Notes: generated by a model from the sequence alone, not told the origin. A DNA stretch of 13,699 nt from Rhodovulum sp. (GCA_020637615.1 JACKKC010000048.1:1-13699), one strand, 5' to 3'; positions 7,393 through 13,679 are shown, counted from the stretch's first letter. Program-made: numbers and translations.

Positions 7393-8393
7393 GCACCCAT
7401 CCCCCGGAGCGCGATCTCCGGCAGGCCGAGCGCCGCCGGATCGAAGGGCTGCGCGGGCGCCTCGAGCCGGCGGGCCATCCGCAGCTTGGCCGAGCGCGCG
7501 CGCGGATTGGCGAGCACTTCCGCCTCGGAGGGCAGGACCGCCTTCCTCGGCGAGAGCGCGAATCGCGGCACCGCATCCGCGGTTTCCGGCGCATGCCGGC
7601 TCGCCCTCGGCGCGGCGCCGGAGCGGGCCTGCAGGAAGCGCTTCACGATCCGGTCCTCGAGGGAATGGAAGGTCACGACGGCGAGCCACCCGCCGGGTGC
7701 CAGCACCTCCTCCGCCGCGGCGAGCCCGCGAACGAGCTCGCCGAGCTCGTCGTTCACCGCGATCCGCAGCGCCTGGAAGCTCCGCGTCGCCGCATGGGGC
7801 TGGCCCGGCTTCGGCCGCGGCAGGAGCCGCTCGATCAGCCCTGCCAGCTGCAGCGTGGTCTCGAAGGTCGCGGTCCGGCGATCCGCCACGATGGCGCGCG
7901 CGATGCGCCGGGAGGCGCGCTCCTCGCCGTACTGGAAGAGGAGATCGGCCAGCTCGCGCTCGCCGAGCCCGTTCACGAGGTCGGCGGCGCTCGGCCCCGC
8001 CTGTTCCATCCGCATGTCGAGCGGCCCGTCCTTCTGGAACGAAAAGCCGCGCTCCGGCCGGTCGATCTGCATCGAGGAGACGCCGATGTCGAGCACGACC
8101 CCTGAAAGCCGCGGCACCGCCGCCTCGGCCGCGATTCGCGCCAGATCCCCGAATCGCCCCGACCGCAGGTCGAGCCGGGCGCCGAACTCGCCCGCCCAGG
8201 CCGCCGCGAGCCGGAGCGCCTCGGGGTCGCGGTCGATTCCGATCACCCGTTCGGCCCCGGCGTCGAGCAGCGCGCGGGCATAGCCGCCGGCCCCGAAGGT
8301 GCCGTCGAGCCAGGTACCGGAGACAGGCGCCGCCGCGGCGAGGATCGGCGTCAGGAGGACCGGAACATGCGGCCCCAGGGGTGCCATCATCAT
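7389..8393 (-). CDS. rsmH: 16S rRNA m4C1402 N4-methyltransferase RsmH (MraW)
   Basis: RsmH methylates N4 of C1402 of 16S rRNA in the decoding centre, using S-adenosylmethionine. The 334-residue protein has the expected order of motifs. HVPVLL (9-14) is followed by the SAM-binding loop DGTFGAGGY (30-38) and GIDRDP (52-57). Then come LDIGVSSMQID (101-111), RGFSFQKDGPLDMRM (115-129), RSFQALRIAVNDEL (204-217) and TFHSLEDRIVK (241-251). It starts with three consecutive ATG codons. The first overlaps the mraZ stop as ATGA (8393-8390) and is used here, but initiation at the second or third cannot be excluded. The stop overlaps the ftsL start. Confidence 0.98.
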   Translation of the reverse strand: MMMAPLGPHVPVLLTPILAAAAPVSGTWLDGTFGAGGYARALLDAGAERVIGIDRDPEALRLAAAWAGEFGARLDLRSGRFGDLARIAAEAAVPRLSGVVLDIGVSSMQIDRPERGFSFQKDGPLDMRMEQAGPSAADLVNGLGERELADLLFQYGEERASRRIARAIVADRRTATFETTLQLAGLIERLLPRPKPGQPHAATRSFQALRIAVNDELGELVRGLAAAEEVLAPGGWLAVVTFHSLEDRIVKRFLQARSGAAPRASRHAPETADAVPRFALSPRKAVLPSEAEVLANPRARSAKLRMARRLEAPAQPFDPAALGLPEIALRGMGA

Positions 8394-8899
8394 GCGCCGC
8401 CCCCGGCGTCGAGCGCATCGAGCTGGGCGAAGGGATCCTCGTCCTCGGCGAGGCCCGCGCGCCAGTCGTCGAGCCCGGCCATGTCCTCGGCATAGGCGTC
8501 GGGCGTCCAGATCTGGAAACGGTCACCCATGCCGGCGAAGAGCGCCTCGGCATCGACGCCGATCATCTCGCGCAGCCGCGCGGGCAGCACGATCCGGCCG
8601 TTCTCGTCGACCTGGGCATAGACCGACTGGGTGTTGAGCCAGCGCTCGAGCGCCTTGCGCGCCTTGCTGAAGGTGGGGAGCCGCGAGACCTTCTCGTCGA
8701 GGCGGGCGATTCCCTCGATGGTATAGCCCTCGAGGCATTTTCCGCCCGGTCCGCCATAGATCAGCACGAGCGTGGGATTCTGGCCCGAGGACCAGTCCGG
8801 GTCGCCCTCCTCGAGCACACGGCGAAACGGGGCAGGAACCGACACGCGGCCCTTCTGGTCCACCTTGTGGACCGATTCGCCCCTGAAGCGCCGTAGCAC
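8390..8899 (-). CDS. mraZ: Transcriptional regulator MraZ
   Basis: MraZ is a ring-forming DNA-binding protein of the AbrB/SpoVT-like fold that controls its own dcw operon. In E. coli it does so by binding TGGGN repeats upstream. The 169-residue product carries the two expected copies of the DxxxR motif: VDQKGRVSVP (D14, R18) and VDENGRIVLP (D98, R102). The C-terminal extension is acidic and longer than in E. coli, as usual in alphaproteobacteria. The start is GTG at 8899. AGGAG lies eight bases upstream of it, and no in-frame ATG gives the full first repeat. It heads the cluster; the likely operator and promoter lie about 250-300 nt upstream. Confidence 0.97.
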   Translation of the reverse strand: MLRRFRGESVHKVDQKGRVSVPAPFRRVLEEGDPDWSSGQNPTLVLIYGGPGGKCLEGYTIEGIARLDEKVSRLPTFSKARKALERWLNTQSVYAQVDENGRIVLPARLREMIGVDAEALFAGMGDRFQIWTPDAYAEDMAGLDDWRAGLAEDEDPFAQLDALDAGGGA

Positions 8900-8936
8900 C
8901 GTCCGGTCTCCTGTCTACCGCCTTCCCGAAACGAAT

Positions 8937-8969
8937 GGCGGGCCGTGCTGCCTGAAAGCACGACCCGCC
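8937..8969 (-). terminator. Strong hairpin in the mraZ leader, possible partial terminator
   Basis: On the minus strand GGCGGGTCGTGCT (8969-8957) pairs with AGCACGGCCCGCC (8949-8937), giving 13 bp with one G-U pair and a 7-nt loop. The sequence after it is ATTCGTTTC, only moderately T-rich, so termination would be partial. It lies 38 nt before the mraZ start codon. This fits a terminator in the leader that releases a short RNA while some transcripts continue into mraZ. Confidence 0.6.
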
Positions 8970-9146
8970 GTCCGGTCCCTTCTAGGCCTTCGGCCCGACT
9001 GCGCCACGCGTTGCGGTCTACTCGTTGCTCTTGATCCGCGCCGGGTCTTCTTTCGTGTGGGAAGACTGCGGGCCTGTATGAAACCTGCCGTGTTTCGATT
9101 GGCTCGGGTCTGTCGCCCTAGTCCGATGTTCCGCTGCCTTCCGTGA
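8937..9146 (-). ncRNA. upsM: UpsM-like leader RNA of the dcw cluster
   Basis: In Rhodobacter sphaeroides the dcw cluster is preceded by an unusually long 5' leader. An abundant small RNA, UpsM, arises from it by partial termination ahead of mraZ (recalled from the literature, not searched). This window shows the same arrangement. A promoter candidate at 9152-9180 would start a transcript near 9146, and a strong hairpin ends at 8937, giving an RNA of about 210 nt. Internal hairpins are visible: GTCTTC (9045-9050) with GAAGAC (9061-9066), and a GGCC stem near 8985. No convincing reading frame lies in this stretch on the minus strand. The 5' end is inferred, and homology to UpsM is judged by position and architecture only. 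Confidence 0.55.
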
Positions 9147-9149
9147 TCT

Positions 9150-9195
9150 TGGGGATACCATGGGACTTCATGGGAATCAATGGTTTTCTGTGGGA
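9150..9195. promoter_or_regulatory. Ten-bp-phased TGGGA repeats, likely MraZ operator
   Basis: On the plus strand TGGGA occurs at 9161, 9171 and 9191. The degenerate copies GGGGA at 9151 and TGGTT at 9181 fall on the same exact 10-bp phase. E. coli MraZ is known to bind TGGGN direct repeats with 5-nt spacers, which is the same geometry. The repeats lie upstream of mraZ and overlap the candidate promoter, so binding could directly control transcription of the cluster. On the mraZ coding strand they read TCCCA. Confidence 0.7.
9152..9180 (-). promoter_or_regulatory. Candidate promoter of the mraZ leader and dcw cluster
   Basis: On the minus strand TTGATT (9180-9175) and TATCCC (9157-9152) are separated by 17 nt, predicting a start near 9146. 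The -10 box is weak. The support is mainly positional: the site is interleaved with the MraZ repeats and gives a leader of about 247 nt. Another weak pair lies further upstream, TTGACT (9289-9284) with TTGTAG (9266-9261), also at 17-nt spacing. Confidence 0.4.
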
Positions 9196-9200
9196 ACTAC

Positions 9201-9434
9201 CTGATCAACCTGCCCGATTGCTGCAACTGCGTCGCAGGTCTCGTAGCGACTTGCGCAGTTCTACAAGGTCTTGGGAGAACGGAAGTCAAAGCACACAAGA
9301 TATGGCTCTACCCTAGCGTGTCGGCGAAACTCGTAATAGTACATAAAGTTGTCACGATCCGGCCCCTCCAGGGCGCGATCCCCGGTTCCGGGCCGCGAAT
9401 CTCCCGCCGGTGGCAGCAAATCCCATGGGACGAG
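9201..9434. other. Gene-free region between rnpB and the dcw operator
   Basis: This stretch has clearly lower GC than its surroundings, especially 9240-9360. I find no credible gene in it. It holds the weak distal promoter pair noted for the mraZ leader and a perfect palindrome TCCCATGGGA (9421-9430) just after the end of rnpB. No hairpin followed by a T-tract is visible, so how the rnpB transcript ends is unclear. Confidence 0.4.
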
Positions 9435-9815
9435 GCGCGCGGATGGCCTGTAAGCCGGATTCTGTGACGCCCTTTGCAGGGCGCCGACGGCCATTCGTCT
9501 GGGCCTGCCGTCGCCGGCAGGCTCGAGCAGCCAACCCGGACCGCTCGGGCGGGAGAGGCCCTGGGGCCGGAGCCCCGCGCGATCCCTATTTGGCCTTGCT
9601 CCTGGCGGGGCTTGCCGTGCCGCTCCCGTTGCCGGCAGCGCGGTGGGCTCTTACCCCACCGTTTCACCCTTGCCCGCGACCGGAGCCGCGGGCGGTCTGA
9701 TTTCTGTGGCGCTTTCCCTCGGGTTGCCCCGGGCGGGCGTTACCCGCCGCCATTTCTCCCTGGAGTCCGGACTTTCCTCGAAGTCGCCTTCGCGGCCGTC
9801 CGGCCATCCGCGCGC
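9435..9815 (-). ncRNA. rnpB: RNase P RNA, bacterial type A
   Basis: This is the catalytic RNA of RNase P, which with the RnpA protein removes 5' leaders from tRNA precursors. On the minus strand the conserved 5' region GAGGAAAGTCCGGACTCC lies at 9779-9762. The core GGGTGAAACGGTG and GTAAGAGCCCACCG lie at 9669-9641. The 3' conserved ACAGAATCCGGCTTACAGG is at about 9465-9447. The ends are set by the P1 helix, in which 9802-9815 pairs with 9435-9448 over 14 bp (GCGCGCGGATGGCC with its complement). The length of about 381 nt is normal. True ends could differ by a few bases, and no clear terminator follows the 3' end. Confidence 0.96.
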
Positions 9816-9819
9816 GATC

Positions 9820-9848
9820 CGAATAGGCCGGTTCGGCTCACGGGTCAA
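9820..9848 (-). promoter_or_regulatory. rnpB promoter
   Basis: On the minus strand TTGACC (9848-9843) and TATTCG (9825-9820) are separated by exactly 17 nt. They predict a start near 9814, which agrees with the 5' end deduced independently from the P1 helix. The -35 box lies in the last codons of the upstream amidase gene. Confidence 0.75.
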
Positions 9849-10533
9849 CGCAAGGGTGCGCCTCGGCCAGGGCGCCGACCAGCGCGACGTCGCGATCGTC
9901 GAGCGGCGATGCGAGCGCTTCCGGCCGGAACCGGAGCCGCACCGCCGCGAGCACCGCCTCCCAATCGCCCTCCGGCGCCCCGTAGCCGATGCGCGATGCC
10001 GCCCTTCGGAACGCGGGCCAGCCGCCCGCGCCGCAGCCTTCCGCTTCCGGCCAGACCGCATGGCCGGAAAGCGCCAGCCGCCGCCAGTCGAACTTCGGCC
10101 CCGGATCGACCTTGCGCCGCGGCGCGACATCCGAATGTGCGACGACCCGGGCAATCGGGATGCGCCAGCGCGCCCGGATCCCGCCCAGCAGATCCTCCAG
10201 CGCGCGCATCTGCGGCTCGGGAAAGGGCGGCAGATCCCCCAGCGGCCCGGCATTCGCCAGCTCGATGCCGATCGAGCGGGAATTCACGTCCGAGACCGCG
10301 CCCCAGTTCCCCGCGCCGGCATGCCAGGCGCGCTCCGCCTCCTCGACCAGCCGCCAGACGCGCCCGTCCTCCGCCAGGAGGTAATGCGCCGAAACCTCCG
10401 CCGCGGGATCGCAGAGCCGCTCCAGCGCCGCTTCCGCCGTAAGCATCGCGGTATAATGCAGCACCACGATATCCGGCAGCGCGCCTTCGCGGCGCGGACC
10501 GAAGTTCGGGCTGGACCGCTCGACGATCTTCAT
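9838..10533 (-). CDS. N-acetylmuramoyl-L-alanine amidase, AmpD/AmiD type (Amidase_2)
   Basis: Enzymes of this zinc-dependent family cut the bond between MurNAc or anhydro-MurNAc and L-Ala in peptidoglycan or its turnover products. The 231-residue protein shows the expected residues. H26 (LHYT), H133 and D143 (AHSDVAPRRKVDPG) fit the zinc ligands; E91 (GIELAN) and K141 fit the catalytic positions. The C-terminal 60 residues (IGYGAP to FRPEAL) resemble the helical peptidoglycan-binding-like domain of AmiD. No signal peptide is seen, which favours a cytoplasmic recycling role like AmpD, but this is not settled. The ATG at 10533 was chosen because the protein then begins MKIVERSSPNFGPRR as in relatives. 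A GTG at 10569 would overlap the divergent gene. Its last codons contain the -35 box of rnpB. Confidence 0.9.
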   Translation of the reverse strand: MKIVERSSPNFGPRREGALPDIVVLHYTAMLTAEAALERLCDPAAEVSAHYLLAEDGRVWRLVEEAERAWHAGAGNWGAVSDVNSRSIGIELANAGPLGDLPPFPEPQMRALEDLLGGIRARWRIPIARVVAHSDVAPRRKVDPGPKFDWRRLALSGHAVWPEAEGCGAGGWPAFRRAASRIGYGAPEGDWEAVLAAVRLRFRPEALASPLDDRDVALVGALAEAHPCVDP

Positions 10534-10535
10534 CC

Positions 10536-11216
10536 TTGCTGCATGCTGACGCGCCACCGAGCGCGCCACCGGACCGGAGACCCGAAACCCTGCCCCGCCC
10601 CTCGCCCCTGCAGAACCGCTGCGCCCCCGACGGCACGCTGCATGCCGTGGCGGCCCGCGGGCTCTTCATGGGCAATCGCGGCGGCAGGCTGCACGGCCCC
10701 GACCGGCGGCTCGGCGCCGCGCGCTGGCGCGGCAGGGCCTGGATCTGCTGCCGCATCGACTTTCGCGACCGCAAGCGCGAGGTGATGGGCGCGGGCTATA
10801 CCGAGATCTTCTTTCTCGACGAGGCCACCGCGCTCGCCGCCGGACACCGCCCCTGCTTCGAATGCCGCCGCGCGGATGCCCAAGCCTTCGCCGCCGCCTG
10901 GGCCCGCGCCCGCGATCTCGCCCGCCCGCCCAAGGCGCCGGAGATGGACCGGATCCTGCATGCGGAGCGCCGCGCGACCTTCGAGACCTGCCGCCTCCGC
11001 GACCTGCCCGACGGCAGCATCTTCGCGACCGGCGGAGGGTTCCGGCTGAAGCTCGACCACGAGATCCACGCCTGGGATTTCGACGGATACAGACCGGTCG
11101 AGACGGAGACCGACCCCGACGGGGCGGTCGCCGCCGTCACCCCGCCCGCGGTCCGCGCCGCCCTTTCCGCAGGCTACCGCCCGCGGCTCCACCCGAGCGC
11201 CCGGCTCAGATCTTGA
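10536..11216 (+). CDS. Conserved protein of unknown function with an HRPCFEC motif
   Basis: I recognise this as a type of conserved hypothetical protein seen in alphaproteobacteria, but I know no function. From the first possible start it has 226 residues. Recognisable sequence begins at about residue 25 (LQNRCAPDGTLHAV) and includes GLFMGNRGG, RAWICCRIDF, YTEIFFLDEATALAAGHRPCFECRR (86-112) and LHAERR. H104, C107 and C110 form a possible metal-binding cluster. No signal peptide or membrane segment is visible. The start is unclear: the frame opens at a TTG (10536) with no ribosome site, the next ATG codes residue 45, and the first 24 residues are Pro/Arg-rich. It lies 2 nt from the divergent amidase start, and its 3' end overlaps the convergent lipoprotein gene by 11 bp. 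Confidence 0.75.
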   Translation: MLHADAPPSAPPDRRPETLPRPSPLQNRCAPDGTLHAVAARGLFMGNRGGRLHGPDRRLGAARWRGRAWICCRIDFRDRKREVMGAGYTEIFFLDEATALAAGHRPCFECRRADAQAFAAAWARARDLARPPKAPEMDRILHAERRATFETCRLRDLPDGSIFATGGGFRLKLDHEIHAWDFDGYRPVETETDPDGAVAAVTPPAVRAALSAGYRPRLHPSARLRS

Positions 11217-11802
11217 GCTGGCGATAGGGCGTCGGATCCCATTTGCAGGCGAAACCGTCGCCGTCGGGATCGAGCCCGAGGCTGTCGGTCTGCGGCCCGC
11301 CCGCGGCCAGGAACGCGCGCTGCGCCTCGTCCGGCGTGCGGTAGCGCCCGCAGCTCGAGCTGAGCCGCGCGCCGACGCGCCGGTCATAGCGCCGCTCGCC
11401 GACGGCATTGGTGGTCTGCTGGGCATAGAGCGCGATGTTCACGCCCTGGACCTCGGAGGGCACCGAGGTCGTCGGCACGACGACCAGCTTCGACCGCGCC
11501 GCCTGAAGGTCGCGCTCCGCGATCGCCGCATCGATCTTCTGCTGCTCGAGCGTGTATTCCATCAGGTTCAGCCGGTCGTCGTCGAGCGGCGTGCCCGCCT
11601 GCGGCAGCGGTGCCGTCGCGCCGGTCGAGCCTTCGGCGAGCGAACTTTCGATCGTCGCGGTGAAATTGTCCCCGCCGCCGCCGGCCGTCGAGACCGTCCC
11701 GGCCGGCGGAACCTCGTAGAGAACCGTGTCGCTCGGCACGGTGACACTCGAGGTGCAGGCGGCGAGCGCCCCGACCACCACCAGCGCTGGAATCCGCATC
11801 AT
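11206..11802 (-). CDS. Small lipoprotein with a C-terminal Excalibur-like calcium-binding motif
   Basis: The 198-residue product starts MMRIPALVVVGALAAC. This is a lipoprotein signal with lipobox LAAC and lipidated Cys16, so it is expected to be membrane-anchored on the periplasmic side. A Gly/Ser/Thr-rich linker follows. Next is a charged helical stretch (LNLMEYTLEQQKIDAAIAER) and a C-terminal domain with LSSSCGRYRTPDEAQRAFLAAGGP and DPDGDGFACKWDP. The DxDxDG loop followed by Cys resembles the Excalibur calcium-binding motif, and a second Cys is available for a disulfide. I recognise similar proteins in Rhodobacterales but know no function. The ATG at 11802 has AAAGG seven bases upstream, and a second ATG follows it directly. 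It lies 42 nt after gatA and may be cotranscribed. Confidence 0.82.
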   Translation of the reverse strand: MMRIPALVVVGALAACTSSVTVPSDTVLYEVPPAGTVSTAGGGGDNFTATIESSLAEGSTGATAPLPQAGTPLDDDRLNLMEYTLEQQKIDAAIAERDLQAARSKLVVVPTTSVPSEVQGVNIALYAQQTTNAVGERRYDRRVGARLSSSCGRYRTPDEAQRAFLAAGGPQTDSLGLDPDGDGFACKWDPTPYRQLKI

Positions 11803-11844
11803 CGTCCCGCCTTTCGACAATTTGCTCAACCTCGGCGAAAGTTA

Positions 11845-13332
11845 TTACCACCATTTTTCCGGTTTTGCAGCAAAACCGGCGGCACCTTCGATCGCGAAGG
11901 CGATATTCAGCATTTCCGCCTCCTCCCAGGGCCGCCCGATCACCTGAAGCCCCAGCGGCAATCCCCGCGCATCGACCCCCGCCGGCACCGAGGCGCCGGG
12001 CAGGCCCGCAAGATTGACCGTAACCGTAAAGACATCGTTGAGATACATCTGCACCGGATCGGCATCCGCCATCTCGCCGATCGCGAAGGCGGCCGAGGGC
12101 GTCGCCGGGGTCAGGATCGCGTCGATGCCCTGGGCGAAGACCGTCTCGAAGTCGCGCTTGATCAGCGTCCGCACCTTCTGCGCCCGCAGGTAATAGGCGT
12201 CGTAATAGCCCGCAGAGAGCACGTAGGTGCCGATCATCACCCGCCGCTTGACCTCGGCGCCGAATCCCTCGGCGCGCGTGCGCTCGTAGAGCCGGGTGAT
12301 CCCGTCGCCCGCCGCGATCTTCGCCCGCCGCCCGTAGCGAACCCCGTCGTAGCGCGCGAGATTGGACGAGGCTTCCGCGGGGGCGATGACGTAATAGGCC
12401 GGCAGCGCGTATTTCGTATGCGGCAGGCTGATGTCGACGGTCTCCGCACCGGCGTCGCGCAGCATCTCGGCGCCGCGATGCCAGAGCGCCTCGATCTCCG
12501 GCGGCATGCCCTCGACGCGGTATTCCGTCGGGATGCCGATGCGCTTGCCGCGCACGTCGCCGCTCAGCGCCGCCTCGAAATCGGGCACCGGCAGGTCGGC
12601 GGAGGTCGAATCCTTCGGGTCATGGCCGGCCATGGCGCGCAGCATGATCGCGGCGTCGCGCACCGATTTCGTCATCGGGCCGGCCTGGTCGAGCGAGGAG
12701 GCGAAGGCGACGATGCCCCAGCGCGAGCAGCGCCCGTAGGTGGGCTTGACGCCGACGATGCCGGTGAAGGCCGCCGGCTGGCGGATCGAGCCGCCGGTGT
12801 CGGTCCCGGTCGCCCCGAGCACCAGATCCCCGGCCACCGCCGCCGCCGACCCGCCCGAGGATCCGCCCGGCGTCAGCCCGCGGTTGTCCCCCGCCCGCCG
12901 CCAGGGGCTGACCGCCGGGCCGTAGCAGGAGGTCTCGTTGGAGCTGCCCATGGCGAATTCGTCCATGTTGAGCTTGCCGATGCAGACCGCGCCCGCGTCC
13001 CAGAGCCGCCGGGTGACGCTGCTCTCGTAGGGCGGCGCGAAATCGCTCAGGATGGTCGACCCGGCCTGGCTGCGCACGCCCTCGACGCAGAAGAGATCCT
13101 TGATGCCGAGCGGGATGCCGCAGAGATCGGGCGCATCCCCCGCCGCGAGCCGCGCCACCGCCGCCCGCGCCTGGTCGCGCGCGAGATCCGCCGTCAGCGC
13201 CGTGAAGGCATTGAGCGGCGCGGAGGCCTCCGCCGCACTCAGGCAGGCCTCGGTCAGCTCGACCGCGTCGATCGCGCCGCTGCGCAGGCCCTCGCGGGCG
13301 GCGGCGATGGTCAGGCCGGGGAGATCCGCCAT
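11845..13332 (-). CDS. gatA: Asp/Glu-tRNA amidotransferase subunit A (GatA)
   Basis: GatA is the glutaminase subunit of GatCAB. It releases ammonia from glutamine so that GatB can convert Glu-tRNA(Gln) and/or Asp-tRNA(Asn) to the amidated forms. The 495-residue protein has the amidase signature. The catalytic triad is K78 (GIPLGIKDLF), cis-Ser S158 (TPGGSSGGSAAA) and nucleophile S182 (GTDTGGSIRQP). The 24-residue spacing between the two serines is as in other family members. The conserved KPTYGRCSRWG (196-206) and the C-terminal NLAGLPGASVPAG are also present. The ATG shares one base with the gatC stop (TGATG at 13334-13330), which fixes the start and couples translation. gatB is not in the window. 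Confidence 0.97.
   Translation of the reverse strand: MADLPGLTIAAAREGLRSGAIDAVELTEACLSAAEASAPLNAFTALTADLARDQARAAVARLAAGDAPDLCGIPLGIKDLFCVEGVRSQAGSTILSDFAPPYESSVTRRLWDAGAVCIGKLNMDEFAMGSSNETSCYGPAVSPWRRAGDNRGLTPGGSSGGSAAAVAGDLVLGATGTDTGGSIRQPAAFTGIVGVKPTYGRCSRWGIVAFASSLDQAGPMTKSVRDAAIMLRAMAGHDPKDSTSADLPVPDFEAALSGDVRGKRIGIPTEYRVEGMPPEIEALWHRGAEMLRDAGAETVDISLPHTKYALPAYYVIAPAEASSNLARYDGVRYGRRAKIAAGDGITRLYERTRAEGFGAEVKRRVMIGTYVLSAGYYDAYYLRAQKVRTLIKRDFETVFAQGIDAILTPATPSAAFAIGEMADADPVQMYLNDVFTVTVNLAGLPGASVPAGVDARGLPLGLQVIGRPWEEAEMLNIAFAIEGAAGFAAKPEKWW
11859..11879. repeat. Palindrome at the 3' end of gatA
   Basis: CCGGTTTTG (11859-11867) and CAAAACCGG (11871-11879) form a perfect 9-bp inverted repeat with a 3-nt centre, inside the codons for GFAAKPE of gatA. 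On the minus strand it is followed by A residues, not a T-tract, so it is not a standard terminator. It could stabilise mRNA at the gatA/lipoprotein junction or be incidental to coding. Confidence 0.35.
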
Positions 13333-13619
13333 CACTCCACCACCTTCGGCACCGCGAAGAACCCCGAGCGCGCATCCGGCGCATTGGCGAGGACCGCCTC
13401 GCGCTGGCCGCCGGCGGTGACCTCGTCGACGCGCCATTTCAGCTTCATGGGCGTGACCGAGGTCATCGGCTCGACCCCCGCGACATCGACCTCGGCGAGC
13501 TGCTCCATGAATCCCAGGATCGCCGACAATTCGGCCGCGAGAGGGTCGAGATCGGTCTCGGCCACCTCGATACGGGCCAGATGCGCCACGCGGCGCGCGG
13601 TGTCCTTGTCGATCGCCAT
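13332..13619 (-). CDS. gatC: Asp/Glu-tRNA amidotransferase subunit C (GatC)
   Basis: GatC is the small subunit that wraps around and stabilises GatA in the GatCAB complex. The product has 95 residues, the usual length. It begins MAIDKDTARRVAHLARIEV, the conserved N-terminal helix of the family. LSAILGFMEQLAEVDVAGVEPM follows, and the protein ends in the typical tail from REAVLANAPD to FFAVPKVVE. The ATG at 13619 is chosen because it starts exactly at this conserved helix; a longer upstream frame runs through a leader hairpin and has no family support. The stop overlaps the gatA start by one base. Confidence 0.96.
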   Translation of the reverse strand: MAIDKDTARRVAHLARIEVAETDLDPLAAELSAILGFMEQLAEVDVAGVEPMTSVTPMKLKWRVDEVTAGGQREAVLANAPDARSGFFAVPKVVE

Positions 13620-13643
13620 GCACTCGTTTCCCGGGATTTCCTC

Positions 13644-13665
13644 GGCGCGGGGCTTACTCCGCGCC
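13644..13665. promoter_or_regulatory. Hairpin in the gatC leader
   Basis: GGCGCGG (13644-13650) and CCGCGCC (13659-13665) form a 7-bp GC stem with an 8-nt loop, 25 nt upstream of gatC. It overlaps the -10 of the promoter candidate at 13651-13679. There is no T-tract on either side. Its role is unknown and it may simply reflect high GC. Confidence 0.25.
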
Positions 13666-13679
13666 CGGCTTTCGCGCAA
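13651..13679 (-). promoter_or_regulatory. Weak promoter candidate for gatCA
   Basis: On the minus strand TTGCGC (13679-13674) and TAAGCC (13656-13651) are 17 nt apart and would give a leader of about 25 nt before gatC. The -10 box matches poorly, and the true promoter may lie beyond the window edge. Confidence 0.25.

Noticed and set aside
9058..9062. Single TGGGA inside the mraZ leader
   Set aside because: One isolated copy of a 5-base word is expected by chance and has no phased neighbours.
9421..9430. TCCCATGGGA palindrome as an extra MraZ operator
   Set aside because: It contains two TGGGA-type half sites head to head, but no further boxes on a 10-bp phase. It lies beside the rnpB 3' end, far from the promoter, so I do not call it an operator.
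9474..10442. Plus-strand open frames across rnpB and the amidase
   Set aside because: They are antisense to a well-supported RNA gene and to the amidase, with low-complexity Pro/Arg-rich translations.
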